Assembly: GCF_014645135.1 (NCBI RefSeq)
Contig: NZ_BMLH01000004.1
Coordinates: forward strand, 62,001-126,000
Reading direction: 5' to 3'
DNA from: Rheinheimera tangshanensis
Lineage (GTDB): Bacteria > Pseudomonadota > Gammaproteobacteria > Enterobacterales > Alteromonadaceae
DNA length: 64,000 nucleotides
Part shown: piece after piece, positions 7,957 to 15,756 of the stretch
Numbering within the stretch: the stretch's first letter is position 1
How the letters are laid out: the number at the start of each line of letters is the position of its first letter
Translations under genes and position numbers: made by a program
Notes under the pieces: generated by a model
Database searches by the model: none
The model's input: the letters and a program-made list of their open reading frames with translations, nothing else
Told to the model about the DNA's origin: nothing

Positions 7957-8409
7957 ATGGATTTGGATGAAGCAGAAGACTGGGCCTGGTGTGATGCACA
8001 GTTTGCCGCTATTGAAGCTTATGTAAAAACACAAAATATTCCGCATGGTGTGATTTGTGATTGGCCTGAATGGTATGCCGCACCTTATGTAGGTTTGTGG
8101 GCAGTAGAAGATCCGACTGATCCGGGTTTTGTCGGGCATTGGGTGTTGGCTGGTGATACCACAGGAGTGCAGCCGCAGCCTGTAGCTTTTGATTTTTTAA
8201 GCGCCGAAGATTGTGCTGAACCCCGTGAAGCTTTAGCTGCTTTTGCTAAAAAATGGGCTGCCTTGGCGGCAGCTGCAGCGAAAGGCACAGCCTGGACTGG
8301 CAGCCCGCTAGTCAGTGGGGATTTGGCCCAGAAAGCTGCACAGTTAGTGCGGCAGGCAGAGTTACTAAAACTTTGGGCCGGTGATGATGAGATGTGGGAG
8401 CAGGACTAA
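7957..8409 (+). CDS. DUF4826-like protein of unknown function
   Basis: A 150-residue soluble protein, rich in Trp, Ala and acidic residues. Recognisable segments are CDWPEWYAAPYVGLWAVE and GHWVLAGD, which match my memory of DUF4826 proteins in Alteromonadales-type bacteria. No signal peptide, membrane segment or catalytic motif is seen. It is a single gene, separated by 105 bp from the divergent pseudouridine synthase gene. Function unknown. Confidence 0.65.
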   Translation: MDLDEAEDWAWCDAQFAAIEAYVKTQNIPHGVICDWPEWYAAPYVGLWAVEDPTDPGFVGHWVLAGDTTGVQPQPVAFDFLSAEDCAEPREALAAFAKKWAALAAAAAKGTAWTGSPLVSGDLAQKAAQLVRQAELLKLWAGDDEMWEQD

Positions 8410-8451
8410 CAAAGCCGCTTCCTGTCTTGCCTTGCTTCGGGGCTTAGTTAT

Positions 8452-9429
8452 TCAGATGGTGGACAAAATACAACATCTGTTTCGCCCCAAAGCTTTGGCT
8501 TGGTATAACATCTTGTCTGCTGCTTCGAGTAGTTTGTGTTTGTCGTTAAACAAGTCTGCGCTGGCTACACCTATGCTGACTGTTAACTGACGTAATGACC
8601 AGTGATGATTGGCCACTATCAGCCTGAGCTTTTCCAGTGTTTTGTAAGCCGACGCACTGTCAGTACCTGGCAGGATTAGCACAAATTCTTCACCACCATA
8701 ACGGGCGAAAAAGTCATAGTTCCTGCAATGCTGCTGAAATAAACGGGCTACCTGGCTCAGTGCCTGATCCCCTTCGGCATGACCAAAACTGTCGTTAAAA
8801 CTTTTAAAGTGATCAATGTCAATCAAGGCCAGCACAAAGCACTGGCCCGTTCTTTGCCAACGGGCAAATTCAGCTTCAAACTTCTGGTCAAAAGCCCTTC
8901 TGTTGTTTATGCCCGTCAGCGCATCCGTCATACTGATGGTGTGCAGTTGCTCGCTCATCTGTTTCAGCTCGAGCATAGCTATGACTTGTCTGGATAAGGC
9001 CTGTAAAGAACTTATTTGCTTTTGGTTCAGTTGTTTAGGTACATAATCAAAAACACAAATAGTGCCTATCACTTCGCCTGTAAGACTGATCAGAGGGGAA
9101 CCGGCATAAAATCTATAGCCAGATTCGGCGAGTACCATCGGATTGGCGCTAAATCTATGATCCAATCTTGCGTCTGGCACCACCATCACCGTAGCCGGGT
9201 CTTCCATGGCATACACACAAAACGAGTCTTTACGGGCAACAGAGGAGGCCGAAACACCTACTTTGGCAATAAAGTTTAATTCGGTGTCATCTACTCTGGT
9301 CACCATAGCCACGGGAGAATCACAGATATAGCAGGCCAGTTGGATGATGTCCTGCAGGTTCTGATCTCCCTGCGCAGCCATCACCAGACTGGACTTGTTC
9401 TCTTGGTTGCTCTGTGTTGCTTTGGGCAT
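8452..9429 (-). CDS. GAF-GGDEF diguanylate cyclase
   Basis: A 325-residue cytoplasmic signalling enzyme that makes c-di-GMP from two GTP. Residues about 20-160 form a GAF sensor domain (VAMVTRVDD, YRFYAGSPLI, GTICVFD), and about 170-322 a GGDEF domain. The active-site loop is GGEEF, with an inhibitory I-site RNYD five residues upstream, so the enzyme should be active and product-inhibited. The start chosen is ATG 9429; a GTG at 9438 is the alternative but is too close to the AGG. It is monocistronic. Confidence 0.9.
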   Translation of the reverse strand: MPKATQSNQENKSSLVMAAQGDQNLQDIIQLACYICDSPVAMVTRVDDTELNFIAKVGVSASSVARKDSFCVYAMEDPATVMVVPDARLDHRFSANPMVLAESGYRFYAGSPLISLTGEVIGTICVFDYVPKQLNQKQISSLQALSRQVIAMLELKQMSEQLHTISMTDALTGINNRRAFDQKFEAEFARWQRTGQCFVLALIDIDHFKSFNDSFGHAEGDQALSQVARLFQQHCRNYDFFARYGGEEFVLILPGTDSASAYKTLEKLRLIVANHHWSLRQLTVSIGVASADLFNDKHKLLEAADKMLYQAKALGRNRCCILSTI

Positions 9430-9603
9430 CGGACGCACGACCTGTCTGACAAAATAAAATAAGCTATTGATTTAACTATAGAGCCTGTTGAGATTTCGGG
9501 ATGAAATTTTGTTCGCTCCACTCCCTCAGCACTGCTTAGACTTGACATCGGGGAACAGGCATCGGATAACTGTGCTTTGTAAGTGCTTTCATTAGGGGGA
9601 AGA

Positions 9604-10992
9604 ATGAGTGCAAAGGGTTTTGTGGTTGGCCTGTTGTTTGCTGCTGTTGGCATAGTATCCACCGCAGTTGCACAGCAACAATCCGCCTCATCTTGTCAGG
9701 TAGCAGCTGCAGGAACGCATCGACTGGATAAAAAACTCTATGCCAACAAAGTACAGGGGTTTTGGCTTGGTCTGAGCATCGCCAACTGGACAGGGCTGGT
9801 GACTGAGATGGACAAAATTGGCGGCGATGGGCCTGCAGGGCAGTTTTATACCCGCAAAGACTGGCAAACAAAAGATCAGCCCAGTATCTGGGGCCAGGGT
9901 ATTCCAAGTAATTTATCAGCCACTATCGATTGGGTGCTGGCGGATAAAGATGAAGTCTGGGGCTCGGATGATGACAGCGATATTGAATATATCTATCTGC
10001 AGCTGATGCATGACAGCAAAAAGCCACTGCTAAGCGCAGAACAAATCCGCGATGGCTGGCTGGCGCATATTTATAAAGATTCAGAAACGCCCTTTAAAAC
10101 GGCTGAAGGCAAACCAGAAAACTTTTTGTGGGTATCGAATCAGCAAGCGTTTGATTTAATGCAGCAAGATATTTTGCCGCCTTTTACCGGTATGCCAGCT
10201 TATAACCCGCATTACGATATGATTGATGCCCAGCTGACCACTGAGCTCTTTGGTATTCTGGCGCCATTCCGGGCTGATATAGCTTCCAAACTGGCCTATT
10301 TACCTATCCGCACTACTGCTTATGGCGAAGCGGCCGATATCGCCAATTTTTACGTGGTGATGCATGCGCTGGCCGCTGGCGTGGACCCAGCCAAAGCTAT
10401 ACAGCCGCAGTTGCTGCTGATCGCAAAGCAAGCTCGCGCTGAACTGCCATCCAATCAATATCCGGCCAAGATGTTCGATTATGTCTGGTCTTTGTATCAG
10501 TCCGGCATTCCTTGGGAAGAGGCGAGGGATAAGCTGTATCAGCGCTATCAGGTAGAGCAGAAAGACGGTTATGAAATCACCGGCAAAAAGTTGTATTGCA
10601 ATGGCTGTTTTGCCGCTGGTATAAACTTTGCCGCCAGTTTGGTCAGCTTATTTTATGGTGAAGGCGATATGCAGGAGACGATAAAAATAGCTGTGTTGGC
10701 CGGTTGGGATTCGGATAACCCGGCGGCTACCTGGGGTGGTCTCTATGGTTTTGTTTTGGGTAAAACTGGCGTGGAACAAGCCTTTGGCCGCAGCTTCTCC
10801 GATACATTTAATATTCATCGCACCCGCAAAGGTTTTACCAATAAGGGCATAGATAGCTTCGGGAATATGGCCATGAAGGCAACAGCCATAGTGGATCAGG
10901 TGGTGCAGCAGCAAATGGCTGTAAAAGCTCCGTTTACGGCAGAGTGTTGGCATATTCCGGCTTTTGTTGCGCCAACTGTCAGTCCTTTGTAA
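9604..10992 (+). CDS. exported ADP-ribosylglycohydrolase-family protein
   Basis: A 462-residue protein with a Sec signal peptide (first ~25 residues, ending TAVAQ) and an ADP-ribosylglycohydrolase (ARH) fold. The two metal-binding acidic patches are visible: DDDSDIEYIY near residue 120, and GWDSDNPAATWGG near residue 380 in place of the usual GDTDT. ARH enzymes remove ADP-ribose from proteins or small molecules and are mostly cytosolic, so export is unusual. The start is ATG 9604, because AGGGGG at 9594-9599 overlaps the longer GTG-started frame. A strong terminator follows. The substrate is unknown. Confidence 0.8.
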   Translation: MSAKGFVVGLLFAAVGIVSTAVAQQQSASSCQVAAAGTHRLDKKLYANKVQGFWLGLSIANWTGLVTEMDKIGGDGPAGQFYTRKDWQTKDQPSIWGQGIPSNLSATIDWVLADKDEVWGSDDDSDIEYIYLQLMHDSKKPLLSAEQIRDGWLAHIYKDSETPFKTAEGKPENFLWVSNQQAFDLMQQDILPPFTGMPAYNPHYDMIDAQLTTELFGILAPFRADIASKLAYLPIRTTAYGEAADIANFYVVMHALAAGVDPAKAIQPQLLLIAKQARAELPSNQYPAKMFDYVWSLYQSGIPWEEARDKLYQRYQVEQKDGYEITGKKLYCNGCFAAGINFAASLVSLFYGEGDMQETIKIAVLAGWDSDNPAATWGGLYGFVLGKTGVEQAFGRSFSDTFNIHRTRKGFTNKGIDSFGNMAMKATAIVDQVVQQQMAVKAPFTAECWHIPAFVAPTVSPL

Positions 10993-11004
10993 CGGCAATA
11001 AAAC

Positions 11005-11033
11005 AGACAGTCTGAGCGACAGACTGTCTTTTT
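11005..11033. terminator. bidirectional rho-independent terminator
   Basis: Ten-bp stem AGACAGTCTG / CAGACTGTCT with a 5-nt loop, followed by TTTT on the plus strand and preceded by an A-rich run (T-rich on the minus strand). It lies between the convergent ARH-like and QorB-like genes and probably serves both. Confidence 0.9.
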
Positions 11034-11046
11034 AGAGAGAGTCGTT

Positions 11047-11901
11047 TCAGCTTTTTAGCGCTTGTGCTACTGCTGCTTTTAACGAAAGGGTCGCTTTGCC
11101 TGTCAGTTGGCTTAATTGACGGCTTTGATCAAACAAATCGCCTTTTGACGCCGCTGTATCTGAGTCTGCCAGAATATGGGCCAAACCATCAGGCAAACCA
11201 GCCTGTTGTAACATGGTGTAATAGTCAGCTTCTGCCATATCCTGATAGACCACTGTTGTTCCGGATTGCAGACTAATTTCGGCTGCCAGCTCAGTCAGAC
11301 TATAAGCTTCGTCGCCTGCCAGTTCATACACTAACCCGGCCTGATCTTCTTTGGTTAACACTGCGGCAGCTGCAGCTGCATAGTCAGCTCTGCTTGCTGA
11401 GGCAATACGACCTTCTTTCGCGCAACCTGCTAATGCGCCATATTTTAGCGCGGTCGGAATGGAAGCCAGGTAGTTTTCGGTATACCAACCGTTACGTAGC
11501 AGAGTGTAAGGCAAGCCGGAATCCGCCAATAACTGTTCAGTCGCCAGATGTTCACCAGCCAAAGCCAGAGTCGAGCGGTCGGCATGCAACAGGCTGGTGT
11601 AGGCCAGTAGTTTTACACCTGCTTGTTTGGCTGCTTCTATGACGGCTTTATGTTGAGGTACACGCCAGCCGACTTCGCTGGATGAGATCAGCAACACTTT
11701 CTCAACGCCCTGAAAAGCGCTCAACAGACTACTGGGTTGGTCATAGTCAGCCTGGCGTAGCTTTACACCTAAAGTAGCTAAATCCTGTGCATTTTCTGGG
11801 TGACGCACTGCTGCAATGATTTGAGAGGCGGGCACTGTGTTCAGCAGTTGCTGAATCACAAGACGACCAAGTTGACCATTCGCTCCTGTAATTGCAATCA
11901 T
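11047..11901 (-). CDS. NAD(P)H:quinone oxidoreductase-like NmrA/SDR protein (QorB-like)
   Basis: A 284-residue atypical short-chain dehydrogenase. The nucleotide-binding glycine motif ITGANGQLG is at the extreme N-terminus, followed by LRNGWYTENYL typical of the QorB/YtfG group. E. coli QorB reduces quinones with NADPH. The start is ATG 11901, which has AAGG about 8 nt upstream; the longer frame to 11943 would add an unlikely 14-residue extension. The divergent neighbour is an HxlR regulator, matching the E. coli ytfG/ytfH arrangement. Confidence 0.87.
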   Translation of the reverse strand: MIAITGANGQLGRLVIQQLLNTVPASQIIAAVRHPENAQDLATLGVKLRQADYDQPSSLLSAFQGVEKVLLISSSEVGWRVPQHKAVIEAAKQAGVKLLAYTSLLHADRSTLALAGEHLATEQLLADSGLPYTLLRNGWYTENYLASIPTALKYGALAGCAKEGRIASASRADYAAAAAAVLTKEDQAGLVYELAGDEAYSLTELAAEISLQSGTTVVYQDMAEADYYTMLQQAGLPDGLAHILADSDTAASKGDLFDQSRQLSQLTGKATLSLKAAVAQALKS

Positions 11902-11987
11902 GATATTTACCTTGTGAGTTAAGTTCGTTGCGCATACTATCAACCATAATTTCTTTTAGTAAGTACGCACAAAAAGGTAAGTGTCAG

Positions 11988-12413
11988 ATGTCCGCAATAG
12001 AAAATGAGCAAGCTCTCTCAGCGCCAGGGCTGGCGTCTTTATTAGAACGGCCTGGCATGGTGTTTTCACCAGATTGTCCTTCCCGTCAGGTGTTGCAAAC
12101 AGTGACCAGTCGCTGGGCTGTACTGGTGCTGGTTGCTTTGCTGGCCGGGACGCACAGATTCAGTGAACTGAGACGAAAAATAGGAGGCGTGAGTGAAAAA
12201 ATGCTGGCGCAGACGCTGCAAGCTCTTGAGCAAGATGGTTTTGTAGCCCGAAAATCATTTCCTGTGGTTCCCCCTCATGTGGAATACAGTCTGACACCAA
12301 TGGGCAACGAAATAGCGAAACAGGTCGAGGCAATGACGGATTGGATCAACCAGAATTTGTATCGCATCATGCAGCACAAAAGGGCGCTACAGGATAAAGC
12401 GCCGCAGCTCTGA
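11988..12413 (+). CDS. HxlR-family transcriptional regulator (YtfH/QorR-like)
   Basis: A 141-residue winged-helix regulator. The family landmarks are the N-terminal Cys in SPDCPSRQVLQ, SRWAVLVLVALLAGTHRFSELRRKIGGVSEKML, and VEYSLTPMGNEI. In QorR/YodB-type proteins the N-terminal Cys is the redox sensor for quinones and diamide, so this protein probably represses the divergent QorB-like gene until the Cys is modified. ATG 11988 has AAGGTAAG upstream; an earlier TTG (11928) would add 20 unlikely residues. Confidence 0.9.
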   Translation: MSAIENEQALSAPGLASLLERPGMVFSPDCPSRQVLQTVTSRWAVLVLVALLAGTHRFSELRRKIGGVSEKMLAQTLQALEQDGFVARKSFPVVPPHVEYSLTPMGNEIAKQVEAMTDWINQNLYRIMQHKRALQDKAPQL

Positions 12414-12423
12414 ATTTTTTTCG

Positions 12424-12939
12424 TTAAGCGGATTGAATTTGCTGCAAATGCTGACGAATATGCATCACATGAGCGGCCTGATAATCCTGATGATCAAGCA
12501 CTCCGTAGGCAAAATGTGGCCTGAGGTTGCTGCTCTGGCTAAATTGTTCTAAGGCCTGTAACAGGTGTTGCAATGCCTGCTGTGCTGGCAGGGTTGCATC
12601 CAGCTGCGGCATACCTGGAATGACTTCATCCAGCGGATGATGCATAGCGCCTGCTGCTTTAAAAGCTTTTAAGGCAACAGGTCCCACACTGTGGGTAAAC
12701 CAGGCCGCTTTGTGTTCAGGATAGCCGACAAAAGAGCCCTGAACACTTTGCGTCAAATGTTGAAAAATCTGGCTTGGGTTCCAGTTGCCACTGCTGGTCA
12801 GTTCCTGATGCTGCAGTGATTTGAGTTGCGCTATCAAGCTATCCCAGTGGGCTGCAAAACCTCTGCTACCAAGCTCCAGTCCAGCCGCTGCAGCTAAAGT
12901 AATACCTGCACCTGCTATGAAAAATTGTCTTCTGTTCAT
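12424..12939 (-). CDS. DUF1569 (DinB-like) protein with Tat signal
   Basis: A 171-residue protein. The N-terminus MNRRQFFIAGAGITLAAAAG is a twin-arginine signal (RRQFF) followed by a hydrophobic segment, implying export in folded form. The mature part matches DUF1569: NPSQIFQHLTQSVQGS and the late AHVMHIRQHLQQ place histidines as in the DinB four-helix metal-binding fold. Function unknown. AGGAACACAG precedes the ATG. It is convergent with the HxlR gene and divergent from the Crp/Fnr regulator. Confidence 0.8.
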   Translation of the reverse strand: MNRRQFFIAGAGITLAAAAGLELGSRGFAAHWDSLIAQLKSLQHQELTSSGNWNPSQIFQHLTQSVQGSFVGYPEHKAAWFTHSVGPVALKAFKAAGAMHHPLDEVIPGMPQLDATLPAQQALQHLLQALEQFSQSSNLRPHFAYGVLDHQDYQAAHVMHIRQHLQQIQSA

Positions 12940-13029
12940 CTGTGTTCCTGTTCAGGCCTGCATGCTGCACTTGCTGATTTTATCCGGATCTCCTAACTTG
13001 TGCACAGTTTGATTGACTCAGGTTTATCT

Positions 13030-13719
13030 ATGTCCGACTCTTTTGCTCTGCTGCTGCGACAACAAAGTCTTTGGTTTGCAGCGCTGCCAGAATCTCTGCA
13101 GCTGCAACTTTTAGCTCAGGCTAAAACAATACAACTGGATACGGGGCAACGTTTATTCAGCCGCGGTGATGAGTTTGATGGCATCTATGTACTGTTATCC
13201 GGCGCTTTGCTGATTGCAGGTGTGCATAGTTCAGGCCGCGAGGCTTTGCTGACTATAGTGGAGGCGGGGGACTGGATAGGTGAAATTGCCTTGTTTGACC
13301 GCAAAGCCCGTACTCATGACGCTACCGCCAGCGTAGCTTGTCGGTTGCTGCATTTGAATAATTCAGCTTTGCAGCAATTAGTACAACAAGACCCGCTGTG
13401 GTGGCAACGCTTTGGCCAGTTACTGACAGAAAAAATGCGTTTAGTATTCCAGGCGCTGGAAGATATGAGTTTATTGCCCGTTTCAGTGCGTTTGGCCCGG
13501 CGTTTACTGATGTTATGCCGTTTGCATCAGCAAGATGAACGTTATCTGATCCCGGTGCAGCAGGAACAGCTGGGTCAGTTACTGTCGCTATCACGCCAGA
13601 CTATTAACCAGTTGCTGCAGCAGCTGGCCGCAAGCGGGGTGATCCGCACCAGTTATGCTCAAATTGAGGTGCTGGATTTGAACTTGTTAAAACAAGCAGC
13701 CGAAATAGCTTTAAATTAA
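13030..13719 (+). CDS. Crp/Fnr-family transcriptional regulator
   Basis: A 229-residue regulator with an N-terminal cyclic-nucleotide-binding-type beta barrel (about 20-125; FSRGDEFDGIYVLLSGAL, GDWIGEIALFD) and a C-terminal Crp helix-turn-helix (about 150-220; LSLSRQTINQLLQQLAASGVI). There is no Fnr-type N-terminal cysteine cluster. The barrel lacks a clear RT/S cAMP pair, so the ligand is uncertain. The start is ATG 13030; the upstream GTG at 13000 has no SD. The targets may include the divergent Tat-exported DUF1569 gene. Confidence 0.88.
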   Translation: MSDSFALLLRQQSLWFAALPESLQLQLLAQAKTIQLDTGQRLFSRGDEFDGIYVLLSGALLIAGVHSSGREALLTIVEAGDWIGEIALFDRKARTHDATASVACRLLHLNNSALQQLVQQDPLWWQRFGQLLTEKMRLVFQALEDMSLLPVSVRLARRLLMLCRLHQQDERYLIPVQQEQLGQLLSLSRQTINQLLQQLAASGVIRTSYAQIEVLDLNLLKQAAEIALN

Positions 13720-13759
13720 AGCGGGCTGATTGTCAGTTAGCCGACAGAGCTGCTATAGA

Positions 13760-13795
13760 GTTCTCCTTTAAAGTGGTTTTTTCAATCAGGAGAAC
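13760..13795 (+). promoter_or_regulatory. hairpin that would hide the Shine-Dalgarno of the Mpo1-like gene
   Basis: GTTCTCCT (13760-13767) is perfectly complementary to AGGAGAAC (13788-13795), which contains the SD of the gene starting at 13799. The loop is 20 nt and includes TTTTTT. If both arms are transcribed, the SD would be sequestered. Function is inferred from position only. Confidence 0.45.
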
Positions 13796-13798
13796 CCT

Positions 13799-14290
13799 AT
13801 GAAAACCTTAGCAGAACATTTAATTCAGTACGCCCATTACCACAGGGACCAGCGCAATATTTACACCCACTTTGCCGGTATTCCACTGATTGTGATTGCG
13901 TTATTTAGCTTATTGTCCTTTGAAATCACCGCTGGAATCACAGCCACTCATCTGCTGCTGGCGGGCTCTTTGCTATTTTATTTTCGTCTAAGTTTGAGTA
14001 TGGGTCTGGTGATGCTGGTGTTTAGCGTAAGTTGTTATGCACTGGCGCTGCAATTGGTGGGGTTGGAAAGTAGCTCTGCCTGGTTAGGTTCCTCAATTGC
14101 AGTTTTTGTGTTCGGTTGGGTGCTGCAATTTATCGGGCATTATTTTGAAGGCAAAAAACCAGCTTTTGTTGACGATCTGGTGGGCTTGTTGATAGGGCCT
14201 TTGTTTGTGATGGCCGAAGTGCTGTTTTTGCTGGGTTTTGCTAAATCACTGCAACAGCAAATTGATCAAAGCGCCGGACCTGTGCATTAA
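13799..14290 (+). CDS. Mpo1/YGL010w-like (DUF962) membrane protein
   Basis: A 163-residue inner-membrane protein of the DUF962/Mpo1-like family. It starts with HYHRDQRNIYTHFAGIP and has later conserved FIGHYFEGKKPAF, the His-rich cytosolic motifs that bind iron in yeast Mpo1. Yeast Mpo1 is a dioxygenase of 2-hydroxy fatty acid alpha-oxidation; bacterial members are largely unstudied. About four hydrophobic segments lie between residues 25 and 155. It stands alone between the Crp/Fnr regulator and the RNase J-like gene, with a possible SD-hiding hairpin. Confidence 0.85.
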   Translation: MKTLAEHLIQYAHYHRDQRNIYTHFAGIPLIVIALFSLLSFEITAGITATHLLLAGSLLFYFRLSLSMGLVMLVFSVSCYALALQLVGLESSSAWLGSSIAVFVFGWVLQFIGHYFEGKKPAFVDDLVGLLIGPLFVMAEVLFLLGFAKSLQQQIDQSAGPVH

Positions 14291-14403
14291 GTTTCTAAGC
14301 TAGCTTTATTGCTAGGCTGCTTTATTACTAGGCTGGCTGGGCCAATCGGCTTACACTAGCCGTATTGTGAACAGTGGTTTGAAAAGCACAGGAAGTTGTG
14401 ATT

Positions 14404-15756
14404 GTGGATTTAATACCGGGCCGCGCTGATTTGTGGTTTTTACCTTTGGGTGGCACAGGCGAAATTGGCATGAATCTGAATTTATATGGTCATGCAGGTC
14501 GGTGGTTAATGGTGGATTGTGGTGTGACTTTTAATAGTCCACTGCAGCCTGACAGCTTGCAAAAAGCCGATGTAGTGGCTGCCGATCCGGCTTTTATTGC
14601 CCGCCAGCCAGAGAATCTCTCTGGCATTGTCATCACCCATGCCCATGAAGATCATGTAGGTGCTCTGCCTGCGCTTTGGCCTCGTTTTAAATGCCCTGTT
14701 TATGCCACTGCTTTTACGGCTGAAATTCTGCGCCGTAAGCTCGCTGAAGTCGGACTTTTAGATAAAGTTCCTATCATTGAAGTGAAAACCGGCGACACCA
14801 AACATATTGGCCCTTTTGCAGTACAGTTTCTCGCTATTACCCACTCTATTCCAGAGCCGCATTGCCTGATGATTCGCACTGACGCAGGTTCGGTGTTTCA
14901 CACCGCCGACTGGAAAATAGATGCAACACCTATGACAGGCAAGGCTTTTAAACCCCGGGTGTTTCAGCGTTTGGCACTGGAAAATGTCACAGCCATGGTC
15001 TGTGACTCGACCAATGCACTGCGTGAAGGCTTTTCTGTGTCGGAAAACGACTGTTATCAGGCCTTATTGCAGGTGATCGCAGAGGCGCAGGGCAGGGTGG
15101 TGGTGACTGGTTTTAGTAGCAACGTCGGGCGTTTAATTGCACTTGGCCGGGTGGCAAATAAAACCGGCCGTTATATGGCGTTGCTTGGCCGCTCTTTACA
15201 AAATATGGTCGGCGCTGCCCGTGCAACAGGGCACTGGCCAGAGGATATTCATCTGATCGACGCCAATGATTTAGGTTATTTACCCAAAGCTGAAGTGTTA
15301 GTGGTCGCGACCGGCAGTCAGGGCGAGCCTAAAGCCACGTTGAGCCGCTTAGCCGCTGATATGCAGCGTGAGCTGTCATTAGACAGCGGCGATTTAGTCA
15401 TCTTCAGCTCCATTATCATTCCGGGCAATGAAGCTTTTATCGAAAAGCTGGTGCAGCAATTTCAGCAACGTGACATTCAAACCTTACAAAGCCACAACAC
15501 AGAATTACCCATTCACGTGTCAGGGCATCCCTGTCGCGGCGAGCTGGAATTATTGTACAGTTGGGTCAAACCTCAGATTGCGGTGCCTGTGCATGGCGAA
15601 GCTGCGCATATAGCGGCTAACGCCGATGTGGCACGACAAAGCCAGGTGCCTGTTCAACTGACTGGCTTAAATGGTGATTTGTACGTGCTGTCGCCACAGC
15701 CTCGGATCTACAAACAAGTGGTCAACACTGGCCGTATTGCGCTGGTCAGGTCCTGA
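14404..15756 (+). CDS. RNase J-like metallo-beta-lactamase fold hydrolase
   Basis: A 450-residue beta-CASP type metallo-hydrolase of the RNase J family. It shows PLGGTGEIGMN, the zinc motif THAHEDHVGALPAL (HxHxDH), ITHSIPEPH, HTADWKID, and late HVSGHPCRGEL and PVHGEAAH. It is shorter than Bacillus RNase J (about 555 residues), lacking most of the C-terminal domain, as in proteobacterial homologues. GTG 14404 is chosen because AGGAAG (14390-14395) is 8 nt upstream; GTG 14398 is the alternative. It overlaps the next gene by 1 bp. Probably an RNA 5'-exonuclease/endonuclease. Confidence 0.87.
   Translation: MDLIPGRADLWFLPLGGTGEIGMNLNLYGHAGRWLMVDCGVTFNSPLQPDSLQKADVVAADPAFIARQPENLSGIVITHAHEDHVGALPALWPRFKCPVYATAFTAEILRRKLAEVGLLDKVPIIEVKTGDTKHIGPFAVQFLAITHSIPEPHCLMIRTDAGSVFHTADWKIDATPMTGKAFKPRVFQRLALENVTAMVCDSTNALREGFSVSENDCYQALLQVIAEAQGRVVVTGFSSNVGRLIALGRVANKTGRYMALLGRSLQNMVGAARATGHWPEDIHLIDANDLGYLPKAEVLVVATGSQGEPKATLSRLAADMQRELSLDSGDLVIFSSIIIPGNEAFIEKLVQQFQQRDIQTLQSHNTELPIHVSGHPCRGELELLYSWVKPQIAVPVHGEAAHIAANADVARQSQVPVQLTGLNGDLYVLSPQPRIYKQVVNTGRIALVRS

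Noticed and set aside
14291-14350. Short repeat of GCTAG..CTTTATT units after the Mpo1-like gene
   Set aside because: Only two or three imperfect 16-bp units; too short and degenerate to call a repeat feature.
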